Assembly: GCA_038521345.1 (NCBI GenBank)
Contig: JBCBKU010000025.1
Location: 1 to 42,688 of the forward strand
Length of the DNA: 42,688 nt
Direction of reading: 5' to 3'
Source: JBCBKU01 sp038521345
Lineage (GTDB): Bacteria; Pseudomonadota; Alphaproteobacteria; Rhodobacterales; Rhodobacteraceae
The position numbers and the translations under genes were made by a program. A model generated the notes under the pieces. It saw nothing but the letters and a program-made list of their open reading frames with translations. It had not been told where the DNA came from and did not search any database. Positions 1 to 8,430 of this stretch are shown here, piece by piece; positions within the stretch are counted from its first letter, which is position 1; each line of letters starts with the position of its first letter.

Positions 1-681
1 CGCCTGCAAGAGCAGGTTGCCGACGCCTTCACGACCATCTCGGCCCCAAGGTATCACGTCGCGGGCAATCATGACCTTTATCATCTGACGGCCGAGGAGA
101 ACGCGAATCTTCTGGGTCAATCGGTGGCATCGGAGGTGATCGACCTTGGCGCGTGGCAGTTGTTGCTGTGGCGGGCGGATGCGAAGATCACATGGACCGA
201 GACCTCCCGGGGATTCTCGCTGCCCGAGACTGACTATCTCTGGCTGTCGCGTCAGATAGTAGCCGCAGAAAAACCGTCCTTGATAGCCACCCATGTACCG
301 GTCTCCGGGCACAGCCAGATCGGCAACTACTATTTTCAGGCGAACCCCGATGTGGCGGGCTATCCGCAATCCCCACGGGTCCGTGCGGCCCTTGCCCAAG
401 CCAAGGTGCCGGTGGTCTGTCTCGCCGGGCATGTGCACTGGAACACCGTCACCCAGATCGATGGTATTTTCCATCTCACACAACAATCGTTGACCGAAAG
501 CTTCACGACAGGCGGTACGCCGGCGGGCGCCATGGCCATCCTTGAACTCGGCGACGAGATCTCGTGGCATGTCAGCGGGCTCGATCCCTTCGCATGCAGT
601 TTCCGTCCGTCCGCGACCCGCTGGACCCCGCCCCTGCAGCCCTTCCTAAGGACGCGCCCCGCCGTATCAAAGGAAGGTTAA
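1..681 (+). CDS. Metallophosphoesterase (calcineurin-like), 5' end missing
   Basis: The frame is open from the first base, so the gene starts outside the window; 226 residues remain. The fragment carries a GNHD motif at residues 23-26 and a GHVHW motif further on (AGHVHWNTV). These are two of the metal-binding and catalytic blocks of the calcineurin-like phosphoesterase superfamily, whose members hydrolyse phosphomonoesters or diesters at a dinuclear metal centre. A third histidine-bearing block (THVPVSGHSQ) lies between them, as expected. The missing N-terminus should hold the DxH block. The C-terminal tail is short and ends at a TAA, convergent with the peptide importer operon. The family is clear from the motifs; the substrate cannot be told. 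Confidence 0.85.
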   Translation, partial: RLQEQVADAFTTISAPRYHVAGNHDLYHLTAEENANLLGQSVASEVIDLGAWQLLLWRADAKITWTETSRGFSLPETDYLWLSRQIVAAEKPSLIATHVPVSGHSQIGNYYFQANPDVAGYPQSPRVRAALAQAKVPVVCLAGHVHWNTVTQIDGIFHLTQQSLTESFTTGGTPAGAMAILELGDEISWHVSGLDPFACSFRPSATRWTPPLQPFLRTRPAVSKEG

Positions 682-932
682 TGCGCATGTTCGCTGACTT
701 CGGCGCCTGCCAGCAAGAACGGCGGCGCGCGCAGGATTAGCTGGCTGGCGACTGGTGCGTCCCGCAATTCGAATAGCCTCTGGGGAGCCCTATCGCGCGG
801 CAAAACGAGCTGGACCCGGTCGTCCTGTTCGGTTTGCCCGCCCCCCTCCTCCGGCCGAAGCCGATCTGGTCCGGGATTGACCTTAAACCAGCTGCGCGGC
901 GCCAAGGATTGGGCGCACGGCGCGCTCCGAGT
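682..932. other. Convergent intergenic gap, no supported gene
   Basis: This stretch of about 250 bases separates the convergent ends of the phosphoesterase and the peptide-importer operon. A minus-strand open frame runs through most of it but has only a TTG start, no family resemblance and Arg/Pro-rich content typical of chance frames in GC-rich DNA. I found no clear hairpin followed by a T run on either strand. Confidence 0.5.
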
Positions 933-1802
933 TCAAGGATCTATGTTCGGATCAAGCGCATCGCGGAGCCAATCGCCGACGAGGCTCATCGAGAGTGTGA
1001 TGACAAAGATGGTCATGCCGGGAATGACGGCGATCCACCACGACAGCAACAGATGGTTGCGGCCCGAGCCCAGCATCTCGCCGAGGCTGGTAAGCGGCGG
1101 TTGGATACCGAGGCCGAGGAAGCTGAGCGCTGTCTCGAGAAGGATTGTCGAGGGGAAGTTGAGCGTCACCTGAACGATCAGGATATTGGCCACATTGGGC
1201 AGGACGTGCCGGGCGTAGAGCCGCCACGGTCGCGCGCCAAGTGCGCGCAGGGCCGAGACATAGCCTTCTTGCTGCGCTGCAAGGACGGCGCCGCGAACCA
1301 GACGGGCATAAGTCTCCCACCCCGCGAGCCCGACCAATGCGACAAAAAGCCAGAACGCATTCCCGAAAAGGGCCAAGACCCCGAGGACGAGGATCTGAAA
1401 TGGCAGCGCGGCCTGAGCATCGACAAGCGCCATGATCAGGCCGCCGACAAAACCCTTGGAATGCGCCGCGACGAACCCAAGGAACGTGCCGAGGACGGCG
1501 CCGATCAGAGTGCCCAGCAGCGCAACACCAAGGCTGACCCTGAGCCCATAAAGCAATCGGCTCAGGATATCGCGACCGAGCGCGTCGGTCCCAAGGGGAT
1601 AGGTCCAATCGCCCCCCATCCAGACCGGTGGCTGAAAGCGATTGCGGAGGCTCTGGTCGGTGAAGTCATGCGGGGCAAGAAAGCCTGCGAAGAGGCCGCA
1701 AAGACTGAGAAAGATCAGAATTCCGAGCGCTAAGGAGACGAGGATCGAAGGACGGTGGCTCGCTAAAAGACCCTGTGGTTCGGTGTCAACGTTTTCGCTC
1801 AT
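933..1802 (-). CDS. Peptide-type ABC transporter permease (DppC/OppC family)
   Basis: Inner-membrane permease of 289 residues with about six hydrophobic segments. It has the features of the DppC/OppC side of family-5 importers: an N-terminal membrane segment followed by the LGTDALGRDILSRLLYG block, a cytoplasmic coupling-loop region around ALRALGARPWRLYARHVLPN, and the C-terminal GDWLRDALDPN ending typical of the family. I chose the ATG at 1802 because a strong AGGAGG lies just upstream; a longer frame starts at 1838 without such support. The start overlaps the end of the upstream permease gene by 17 bases, indicating translational coupling. It is the last gene of the operon. Substrate is unknown. 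Confidence 0.93.
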   Translation of the reverse strand: MSENVDTEPQGLLASHRPSILVSLALGILIFLSLCGLFAGFLAPHDFTDQSLRNRFQPPVWMGGDWTYPLGTDALGRDILSRLLYGLRVSLGVALLGTLIGAVLGTFLGFVAAHSKGFVGGLIMALVDAQAALPFQILVLGVLALFGNAFWLFVALVGLAGWETYARLVRGAVLAAQQEGYVSALRALGARPWRLYARHVLPNVANILIVQVTLNFPSTILLETALSFLGLGIQPPLTSLGEMLGSGRNHLLLSWWIAVIPGMTIFVITLSMSLVGDWLRDALDPNIDP

Positions 1803-2721
1803 GCCCCTCCTCCCGTTGCCGCGGATCGAGCCAGGCATAGGCCAGATCGACCAGAAGGTTGGCGGTGACCATGGTGATGGTCACGATGACGATGATAGCC
1901 TGAACGATGGCCAGTTCGCGCGCCGTCACCGAGTTGACGAGAAGCCGCCCGACGCCTGGCCATGCGAAGACGGCTTCAACCACAACTGACCCTGCGATCA
2001 TATCTCCAAGCCGGAACCCCAGAAGAGTCACGATCGGGATCGCTGCGTTGGGCACCGCATGCCAGAGGATCCGGCGCGGGCGGCGGAGGCCCTTCGCCTG
2101 AGCCGTGCGCATGTAGGGGCGGTTCATCACTTCTAGCATCGAGGATCGCGCAAAGCGGGCGATGCTGCCCGCCCCCGCCGTGCCGAGTGTCACGACCGGG
2201 AGAAGAAAGTGAGCCAGAGTTCCGGTGCCCGAGCTTGGGAGCCAGCGGAAGGTCATCGCGAAAATCAGGATCAGGATGATCCCGATAAAAAAGTTCGGGA
2301 GCGCGAAGCCGAGGACGGCAAACCCCATCGCGAACCGGTCCAGCACCGTGTTGCGGTAGAGCGCGGCAAGGATACCAAGGGGGATGCCAAGGACGAGGCT
2401 GAAGACGAAAGCGGCAAAGCCGAGTTGCAGAGTGGCCGGGATCCGCTCGAGCACAACGTCCAGCGCATCGCGTCCATCCCGGAACGACTGGCCCCAGTCG
2501 CCTTGAAACAGTCCCCAGAAGTACTGGAGATACTGCCGCCAGATCGGTTGGTCGAAACCGTAGAGAACGGTGTAGTAGTCAACCACGTCGGGCGGCGCGT
2601 CATCGCCCAGAAGCGCCTCGAGCGGGTCGCCCGAAAGGCGCAACACGATGAAGACCAGCGTGAGGAGCCCCCAGACCGTCAGGACGCCACGCAATGTCCG
2701 CAGGACGATAAAGCGACCCAT
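1786..2721 (-). CDS. Peptide-type ABC transporter permease (DppB/OppB family)
   Basis: Inner-membrane permease of 311 residues. An N-terminal transmembrane helix (RTLRGVLTVWGLLTLVFIVL) is followed by the GDPLEALLGDDA region and YGFDQPIWRQYLQYFWGL, a pattern characteristic of DppB/OppB/GsiC proteins. About five more membrane segments follow, with a coupling loop (RTAQAKGLRRPRRILWHAVPNA) and the C-terminal WLDPRQR ending. Its ATG shares one base with the stop of the upstream ATPase gene (TGATG), so the two are probably translationally coupled. It should pair with the downstream DppC-type permease to form the membrane channel. Confidence 0.94.
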   Translation of the reverse strand: MGRFIVLRTLRGVLTVWGLLTLVFIVLRLSGDPLEALLGDDAPPDVVDYYTVLYGFDQPIWRQYLQYFWGLFQGDWGQSFRDGRDALDVVLERIPATLQLGFAAFVFSLVLGIPLGILAALYRNTVLDRFAMGFAVLGFALPNFFIGIILILIFAMTFRWLPSSGTGTLAHFLLPVVTLGTAGAGSIARFARSSMLEVMNRPYMRTAQAKGLRRPRRILWHAVPNAAIPIVTLLGFRLGDMIAGSVVVEAVFAWPGVGRLLVNSVTARELAIVQAIIVIVTITMVTANLLVDLAYAWLDPRQREEGHERKR

Positions 2722-4385
2722 CAGACGGCCCTCGCCGACGCGGCGCGGCGGTCGCGGGGGTGGGTGATCGGCGCCGAAGCGATCAGGAGCCGGGAATAGG
2801 GATGTTGCGGGTCGGCGAAAAGCTCGGTCGTCTCCCCCTCTTCCACCACGCGCCCCGCCTGGACGACCATGACGCGGTCGACGAGGGTACGCACCAGGGA
2901 GAGATCGTGCGAGACGATCAAGAGGCTCATCTCAGATTCGCGCTGGAGGCGTGCGAGGAGATCAATGATCTGCGCGCCAACACTGACGTCGAGGGCCGAA
3001 ACAGGCTCGTCGCAGACGATGAAGCGCGGCGCGAGGACCAGGGCGCGGGCAATCACGACGCGCTGTTTTTGCCCCCCGCTGAGCGCGCCGGGGAACTTGC
3101 GGTGTACGGTGGCGTCGAGGCCAACCTGATCAAGCGCGGCGGCGGCGCGCGCAAGGCGGGCATCGGGCGCCCCGATCTCGAAGATGTCGAGCGGTTCCTT
3201 GACCTGCTCAAGAATGCGGGCCCGCGGGTCGAGCGCGCTGTGCGGGTCCTGGAAGATGATCTGGAATTCTTGCCGAAGTGCTTGCCAGTGCGGGTCGCCG
3301 CGGCGCGGCATGGGCTTGCCGTCGACCGTGACGGTTCCGATGTCGGGCGCCTCAAGACCGAGGAGGATGCGCCCGATGGTGCTCTTTCCCGAACCGCTTT
3401 CACCGATCAGCCCAACGATCTCGTTCCGGCCGATCGTGATGTCGACGCCATCCACGGCCACCGTTTCCGTCCGCGCTTCGAAGAGCCGGCGACGCGAGTT
3501 GGGGTAGCGGCGCGTGAGGCCTTCGGCCGTAATCAGCGGGGCCGGGATTTTGGGCCTCGCATGCGTCCGCCGGGTTTGTCGCCGTGCCCTGAGGAGCCGT
3601 TGCGTATAGGGGTGTTCAGGGGCGTCAAAGATCCGCTCCACGGGTCCCATTTCGACGATTTGTCCACGATACATGACCGCGACTCGATCGGCCATCTCGG
3701 CCACCACGCCCATGTCATGGCTGATCATCAGAAGTGCCAGATTATGGCGAATGCGGAGCTCGCGAAGGAGGTTCAGGATCTGCGCCTGGACTGTCACATC
3801 CAGCGCCGTGGTCGGCTCATCGGCAATCAGCAATGACGGTTTGGCCGAGAGCGCCATGGCGATCATGACACGCTGGGCCATGCCGCCCGAAAGCTGGTGC
3901 GGGTACGCGACGAGGCGCCGCTCGGGTTCCCGGATGCCGACGGAAGTGAGGAGCTCCAAAGCTTCGGCCCGCGCATCTCTGAGTGATCGGGTGTTGTGCG
4001 AGCGGATAGCCTCGACCAACTGGGTTTCGACCGTTTGAACGGGGTTGAGCGCCGGAACAGCCTCCTGAAAGATCATCGAGATGTCGCTTCCGCGGATCTC
4101 GGCAAGAGCACGATCACTGAGGCCGAGAAGCGTGCGCCCGTCCAGCATGACGGTCCCGTCTGCCGACACACCCGGGCTGTGGAGATCGAGAATGCTAAGC
4201 GCGGTCAGGCTCTTGCCTGACGCCGTCTCGCCGACAATGCATAGCGTTTCGCCACGCGCAACGTCAAAGCTGACGCTCTCAACCGCCCGTTTGCGACCGC
4301 TCGAGGACGGCACCGTTACGGTCAGGCCGGAGACGTGCAAAAGGGGCGCCGGAGCGCCCCCTTCTTGGCTATTCGAATCCGTCAC
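2721..4385 (-). CDS. Fused double-domain ABC ATPase (peptide-type, GsiA/YejF-like)
   Basis: One 554-residue polypeptide holds both nucleotide-binding domains of a family-5 importer, which in Dpp/Opp systems are separate DppD and DppF proteins. Domain 1 has Walker A GETASGKS (52-59), signature LSGGMAQ (165-171) and Walker B LLIADEP (185-191). Domain 2 has Walker A GESGSGKS (328-335), signature LSGGQKQ and Walker B FIVCDEP. Each domain ends with the EHPYTQRLL or QHPYSRLL type of peptide-ATPase tail. Domain 1 departs slightly from the usual GESGSGKS. The start is taken as GTG at 4385, two bases after the upstream stop codon, with a poor ribosome site. A terminator-like hairpin falls within the first codons (see separate entry), so the start is the least certain part. 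Confidence 0.93.
   Translation of the reverse strand: MTDSNSQEGGAPAPLLHVSGLTVTVPSSSGRKRAVESVSFDVARGETLCIVGETASGKSLTALSILDLHSPGVSADGTVMLDGRTLLGLSDRALAEIRGSDISMIFQEAVPALNPVQTVETQLVEAIRSHNTRSLRDARAEALELLTSVGIREPERRLVAYPHQLSGGMAQRVMIAMALSAKPSLLIADEPTTALDVTVQAQILNLLRELRIRHNLALLMISHDMGVVAEMADRVAVMYRGQIVEMGPVERIFDAPEHPYTQRLLRARRQTRRTHARPKIPAPLITAEGLTRRYPNSRRRLFEARTETVAVDGVDITIGRNEIVGLIGESGSGKSTIGRILLGLEAPDIGTVTVDGKPMPRRGDPHWQALRQEFQIIFQDPHSALDPRARILEQVKEPLDIFEIGAPDARLARAAAALDQVGLDATVHRKFPGALSGGQKQRVVIARALVLAPRFIVCDEPVSALDVSVGAQIIDLLARLQRESEMSLLIVSHDLSLVRTLVDRVMVVQAGRVVEEGETTELFADPQHPYSRLLIASAPITHPRDRRAASARAV
4339..4360 (-). terminator. Terminator-like hairpin at the 5' end of the fused ATPase gene
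   Basis: On the minus strand a perfect 7-bp stem, GGGGCGC/GCGCCCC with a TCCG loop, is followed directly by TTTT. It lies about 30 bases after the binding-protein stop codon. With the annotated GTG start of the ATPase it falls within codons 9 to 16. Hairpins at this place often lower expression of transporter subunits relative to the binding protein. Whether it terminates transcription is inference. Confidence 0.45.
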
Positions 4386-4388
4386 AGA

Positions 4389-5987
4389 TCAGTTGCCGAC
4401 GGCCAGTCGCAGGTTGTCTGGACGGAAGTCCTCCCAGAACTGAGGGGTCGGCGTGTACTCGATCCCGGCGCGCATCGCGTAGATGTCGGCCGGGTGGTAA
4501 AGGAACGTCGATGGGACCTCGGTCAGGTAGATGTCCGCCGCCTCGGCGAAGGCGGCGCGGCGCGTTTCGAGGTCCACGGTCGTCTCAAGGGTGTTCATCA
4601 GCTCATTGAACCGATCGCTGGACCAGTATTCGTAGCGCGTCTGGATCGCCGAATTCGGCCCGTAGGACACCGCCAGCTGGCCCAGTGGATCCGGGAAACG
4701 CCAGGTGTTCGACCAAGTATAGATCATCGCCTCGGGCGTCCGCTGCGCGCTCCAGCTTTCCATCGGCTCAAGCTCGATATTTACGCCAATATCCGTCCAC
4801 ATTTCCTGAAGAATCTGAACCACCTCGTTGCCCAGCGTGTAGTAGAACGGGATGTAGCGCAGCGTGATCGTGTCGCCGTCGTAACCGGCTTCGGCCAGAA
4901 GCGCCTGGGCCTTTTCAGGGTCATAGGCAAAGTCCGGAATGCTGTCGTCGAACATCTCGTTAAACGAGGGAAGCTGCGGGCCCTGGGCGACGGTCGTCGT
5001 GCCCTGCCAGATGCTGTCGACAAGGGCCTGACGGTCGATGCCCAGGCTGAGCGCCTGACGCATGCGGCGGTCCTGCAGCTTCGGATGCGCCGCATTGAAA
5101 ACGACCACGTGGGAGTTCTCGCGCGTGACCGCTTTGACTTGGATGTCATCGTAGCGTTCGAGGACCGGCAACTGATCCGGCGTCAAGTCGGCGGCGATGT
5201 CGAACTCGCCCGACACCAGCCCGGCGATCCGGGTCGAGACCTCGGGCACTTCGACAAAGGTCACCGAAGCAACGGCGGGCGGACCCATGAAGTAGTCGTC
5301 GTTCGAGACGAGGCGGATGGATTCACCGGCCTTGACCTCTTCAAATTTGAAGGGGCCGGTGCCGATGGGCGCCCACATCAGAGCGTCGGTCGCCTCCTTC
5401 ATCCACTCGCTGGCCGGGACGCCATCCTTGGCAAAAGCCATATAGGCGGCCTTCTGCACGATGGGCGAGCCTTTGTTCGCCAGTCGGTGGATCATGATCG
5501 GGTCCGGCTTGGCCCAGGTCAGCTTGACCGCATGGGGCCCCATCGCCTCGACGCTCTCGAGCTGGCCGAGGGTCGATTTGACCGACCGAACCGGAGCGCC
5601 TTCGCCATAAACCCGCTCTGACCCGAACGAAAAGACGACGTCCGCCGAGGTGAACGGGGTGCCGTCGTGCCACATGACGTCGTCGCGCAGTTGCAGAACC
5701 ATCTCGGTTGGACTGGTCTGTTCCCACGATGTGGCAAGGCCGGGCACCATTTCGGCTTCACCGGTTTCCGCCTGCGCCACGAAGTCCCGGCGGATCAGCG
5801 TGTCGAACACGGAGTGCGTGGTGCGCAGGTCCACATTGCCCGAGCGAATGCCCGGCTCAAGGCCGCGGGCAAGTTTCGGTACCGCAACGACCAAGTCCGG
5901 ACGGTCGTCAGCCAGCACCATCGGCGCCGCGCCAACGGTGGTCAGCGCGGCCAAAGCAGCCAGCAGCGCTCTACGAAACGGGTTCAT
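4389..5987 (-). CDS. Peptide-type ABC substrate-binding protein (SBP family 5)
   Basis: Periplasmic binding protein of 532 residues. The N-terminus is a signal peptide: positive MNPFRR, then a hydrophobic Ala/Leu stretch, ending near MVLA before DDRPDLVV. Hallmarks of SBP_bac_5 are visible: LRDDVMWHDGTPFTSADVVFSF, GTGPFKFEE, RRMRQALSLGIDRQALV and the YDPEKAQALLAEAGYDGD block. The family binds oligopeptides, dipeptides, opines, nickel or glutathione, and the sequence does not let me choose. The ATG at 5987 is preceded by AGGAGGGA, and a signal peptide begins exactly there. It is the first gene of a complete four-gene importer (binding protein, fused ATPase, two permeases). Confidence 0.95.
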   Translation of the reverse strand: MNPFRRALLAALAALTTVGAAPMVLADDRPDLVVAVPKLARGLEPGIRSGNVDLRTTHSVFDTLIRRDFVAQAETGEAEMVPGLATSWEQTSPTEMVLQLRDDVMWHDGTPFTSADVVFSFGSERVYGEGAPVRSVKSTLGQLESVEAMGPHAVKLTWAKPDPIMIHRLANKGSPIVQKAAYMAFAKDGVPASEWMKEATDALMWAPIGTGPFKFEEVKAGESIRLVSNDDYFMGPPAVASVTFVEVPEVSTRIAGLVSGEFDIAADLTPDQLPVLERYDDIQVKAVTRENSHVVVFNAAHPKLQDRRMRQALSLGIDRQALVDSIWQGTTTVAQGPQLPSFNEMFDDSIPDFAYDPEKAQALLAEAGYDGDTITLRYIPFYYTLGNEVVQILQEMWTDIGVNIELEPMESWSAQRTPEAMIYTWSNTWRFPDPLGQLAVSYGPNSAIQTRYEYWSSDRFNELMNTLETTVDLETRRAAFAEAADIYLTEVPSTFLYHPADIYAMRAGIEYTPTPQFWEDFRPDNLRLAVGN

Positions 5988-6026
5988 GGTTCCCTCCTGT
6001 GGAAGCATCTTTTGCCGAACGTTCTT

Positions 6027-6058
6027 CTTGTGGCTGGTGACAGGACCAGCACCACAAG
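6027..6058. promoter_or_regulatory. Imperfect inverted repeat in the leader of the peptide importer
   Basis: Arms CTTGTGG and CCACAAG pair as 7 bp. A second inner pairing, CTGGT with ACCAG, follows after a two-base bulge, with a short GA-rich loop. It lies about 40 bases upstream of the binding-protein start codon. It could be an operator or an mRNA leader structure; nothing in the sequence decides between these. Confidence 0.4.
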
Positions 6059-6265
6059 TCGTGTCCGGAATGCATCGACTGGATCAGGACTACGGCACAT
6101 CTATGTGACGCGCTGGATTGGAGAACCGCCAAACAGGGCACACAATTCCGGAGTTTGCGTGAAGCTTTTTTGAAAGTTAACGCGGACAGAGCGGTTGGCG
6201 CCGTCGACGCGGCCGTTTGTCAAAACGCGACCGGGCGCATTCGCGGCAGGTCCATCTTGTATCGG

Positions 6266-6619
6266 TCAGTTTATATTCACGCCGCACCAGACAGCCGAGT
6301 AACGCTCGCAATGCAGCATGATGGCCCGGTACGCGCCAAATCGATGCGGGTCAGGCAGGGCATATTGCTGCGCTCCTTCAAAAGCCTGCAGCAGCCCAAC
6401 GAACGTGCCGCTCTCGGACAGCTGATCCCGCAGCCCGACCTCCTGAACGCGCCGCGTGATCAGGTAGAGCTTCACGTCCGGACCCGGATCGGTTCGGAAA
6501 TCCGCACCCAATCCGAGGATCAATCCGTTGTCCTGAACATTGATTTGCCAGGCACCCTCGGCGCTGTGCGCCTTTGGCTCCCAGTCTTTTCCTGACTGTT
6601 CGAACGCATTCAAGTTCAT
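6266..6619 (-). CDS. DM13-domain protein (predicted electron-transfer domain)
   Basis: Small protein of 117 residues that reads as a single DM13 domain. It has a beta-rich body with GPDVKLYLITR (matching the family's GPDLxVYLS), then the ending LPDPHRFGAYRAIMLHCERYSAVWCG (family pattern LPxxxDxxxYxSVVIWCxxFxVxFG). Cys104 lies at the conserved cysteine position; a second cysteine is at 112. No signal peptide is visible, which is unusual because many DM13 proteins are exported. The start overlaps the antiporter stop by four bases (ATGA), so it is translated with the antiporter. DM13 domains are proposed to have redox function through the conserved cysteine; the role here is unknown. Confidence 0.72.
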   Translation of the reverse strand: MNLNAFEQSGKDWEPKAHSAEGAWQINVQDNGLILGLGADFRTDPGPDVKLYLITRRVQEVGLRDQLSESGTFVGLLQAFEGAQQYALPDPHRFGAYRAIMLHCERYSAVWCGVNIN

Positions 6620-7830
6620 GACGGAGCTCGCATCAAGCGGCGGACCAGAGGGTTCGACGAAAGTCCGTGCATTAGCACCGACAAAAAGACCGTCATCGAA
6701 ACGCAGGCCAACAATTCCGTCTCAGTGGCAAAATCAAACTCGTCCAGGATGATCAGCGTGAACAGGATCGAGGCAAGACCGCGCGGGCCGAACCATCCAA
6801 GGAACAGCTTCTCAGATGTCGGCAATCCGGACCCGCCCAGTGAAATCCAGATCGGCACGATACGCACGAAGGTCAGGAACGCAGCCGCCAGCAGAACGGA
6901 TTGGATCGAGATATGCGCCAGCCCGTCCGGCAACAGAAACGCGCCGAAACCGAAAAAAGCGGCCATGGTCAGGATCTGACCCGTGCCTTCCATGAATTCG
7001 CGTATGAAGTGGGGATCATGGCGGTATGCGTTGCCGAACACCATGCCAGCCACGAAGGCCGCGATAAAGCCGTTGCCCCCCACCAACTCGGCCACGAGGA
7101 AGGCGACGAAAGCGGTCGAGAGGAACACCACACCCTGCGCGGATTGCAGCGCCCAGTCCCTGTCCTCGACATAGTCCAGTGTGGTCGCAGCGATCCATCC
7201 CACCAACGCGCCGACAAGGGGCCCCAGAACGATCTGGAGCAACACGGTCAAGGCCAGCCCGTCGGTTTCCGCGGCGCCGCTTGCCGCGAACACCGCGCCC
7301 ACCAGCACAAACGGCAGGACGAGCCCGTCATTGAGTCCGCTTTCCACGTTGATTGTTCCCCCGATCCTGTCGGGGACGTCTGGTTTAGACACGACAGCCT
7401 GGCCCAATGCAGCGTCGGTCGGTGTCAGCACCGCCGCGGTGAGAAGCGCCATCGCCAGACCTGCTGCCGGATTCAGGAAAAAGGCGACAAGTGTTCCAAG
7501 CGCGATGGTCAACGGCAATCCGATCGCCAGCATCCTCAACGGCAAGCCGAAGTTCGATCGAAGCCGGGACAACCGGACATGGCTTGCGTCGGCAAACAGG
7601 ACGAGAACCAGAGTGATCTCTGCCAGAAACCGCTTGGCCATGTGCACGGAGGCGTCCGCGAAACCGACAGAGTGGACCGGGCCCGACAAGGCGAGCCCAA
7701 GCAATACGAAGATGATCGGTAGGGTCAGCAGGGTGCGCCCGACAGCTTTGGACATCATCGAATAGCCGATGAAGCCCAACAGCACGATCAGAATGACGAG
7801 TTCCGGATGCCAGCCACCGTGGTCCATCAT
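6616..7830 (-). CDS. Cation:proton antiporter (CPA1/NhaP-type)
   Basis: Inner-membrane protein of 404 residues with about 12 hydrophobic segments. TLPIIFVLLGLALSGP near the N-terminus, LTPTDAALGQAVVS with the acidic pair region, and NVESGLNDGLVLPFVLV are landmarks of the CPA1 Na+/H+ exchanger family; the ESGLNDG stretch contains the Asn-Asp expected in the ion-binding site. The later PRGLASILFTLI matches the conserved GPRGLAS block. The ATG at 7830 (or the adjacent one at 7827) abuts the stop of the upstream gene (TGATG); an upstream extension in frame overlaps that gene and is unlikely. It should exchange Na+ or K+ for protons. There is no C-terminal TrkA domain. Confidence 0.9.
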   Translation of the reverse strand: MMDHGGWHPELVILIVLLGFIGYSMMSKAVGRTLLTLPIIFVLLGLALSGPVHSVGFADASVHMAKRFLAEITLVLVLFADASHVRLSRLRSNFGLPLRMLAIGLPLTIALGTLVAFFLNPAAGLAMALLTAAVLTPTDAALGQAVVSKPDVPDRIGGTINVESGLNDGLVLPFVLVGAVFAASGAAETDGLALTVLLQIVLGPLVGALVGWIAATTLDYVEDRDWALQSAQGVVFLSTAFVAFLVAELVGGNGFIAAFVAGMVFGNAYRHDPHFIREFMEGTGQILTMAAFFGFGAFLLPDGLAHISIQSVLLAAAFLTFVRIVPIWISLGGSGLPTSEKLFLGWFGPRGLASILFTLIILDEFDFATETELLACVSMTVFLSVLMHGLSSNPLVRRLMRAPS

Positions 7831-8294
7831 CAGGCGTCCGCGACCGGAACCTGCCCCTGGGCGAGCTTGAGCCGGGTCCAAAGGTTCATGTTGATGACGA
7901 TTGCGGCGATCTCGGCGATCTGTTTCTCGTCAAAATGCTTGGCCAGGGCCTCGTGCAGTTCTCCGAAACCGGGCAGATCGTAGGACGTCAGCCCCTCGCA
8001 ATAGGCGATCGCCGCCTGCTCGTCGGGCGAGAACATGGTGCTTTCGCGCCAGCTTGGCAGATGGGCGACCTTGGCCGGATGCACGCCCTGATCGTGCGCG
8101 GCCTGAGTATGCAGGATCAGGCAATAGGAGCATTCGTTCATCTGTGCGACCCGCAAGCGCAAGAGCTGGGCCAGCTTCCTTTCGACGCCCATCTCGGCGG
8201 TGTAGCCCACCGATTTCGCCATCTCCTTGGCGATGCCGTGAAACTCGATGACGTCAGGATCGAAGCGGGTGTTCTTGAATTGTATGTCGTCCAT
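7830..8294 (-). CDS. Carboxymuconolactone decarboxylase-family (AhpD-like) protein
   Basis: Protein of 154 residues with the AhpD/CMD helical fold. The redox motif is ECSYCLILHTQAA, with Cys55, Cys58 and His62 matching the CxxCxxxH of AhpD-type alkylhydroperoxidases, so a thiol peroxidase or disulfide reductase role is more likely than decarboxylation. The N-terminal RKLAQLLRLRVAQ and C-terminal AAIVINMNLWTRL segments are family-typical. A GGGAG ribosome site lies before the ATG. About 136 bases separate it from the thioredoxin-like gene upstream, so it may have its own promoter; downstream it is coupled to the antiporter. The physiological electron donor is not evident. Confidence 0.88.
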   Translation of the reverse strand: MDDIQFKNTRFDPDVIEFHGIAKEMAKSVGYTAEMGVERKLAQLLRLRVAQMNECSYCLILHTQAAHDQGVHPAKVAHLPSWRESTMFSPDEQAAIAYCEGLTSYDLPGFGELHEALAKHFDEKQIAEIAAIVINMNLWTRLKLAQGQVPVADA

Positions 8295-8430
8295 GTCACT
8301 CTCCCGTGCGTGTGGATCTGTCGCCGCTCAATGAGGCGAGCCCTACCATCCTCCCCGGATGGACAGATGTCTCTCTGCTATGTTCAAACACATGTGACTG
8401 GCGACCGGTCGGCCGCCTGCCTTGTTCGCG

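Noticed and set aside
678..905. Minus-strand 75-residue frame in the gap after the phosphoesterase
   Set aside because: Starts only with TTG, has no resemblance to any family and its composition is typical of a chance frame.
834..1733. Long plus-strand open frame opposite the peptide permease gene
   Set aside because: It is antisense to a clear DppC-type permease, rich in Arg, Asp, Glu and Gln from GC-rich codon mirroring, and has no family resemblance. The same applies to the long antisense frames at 2760-3836, 4335-5621, 12138-13277, 19915-21201, 33749-34921, 37904-39040, 39244-40251 and 40130-41686.
8295..8430. CACATGTG palindrome upstream of the AhpD-like gene as an operator
   Set aside because: Eight-base palindromes are expected by chance at this rate, and no second element or matching site before other genes of the block supports it.
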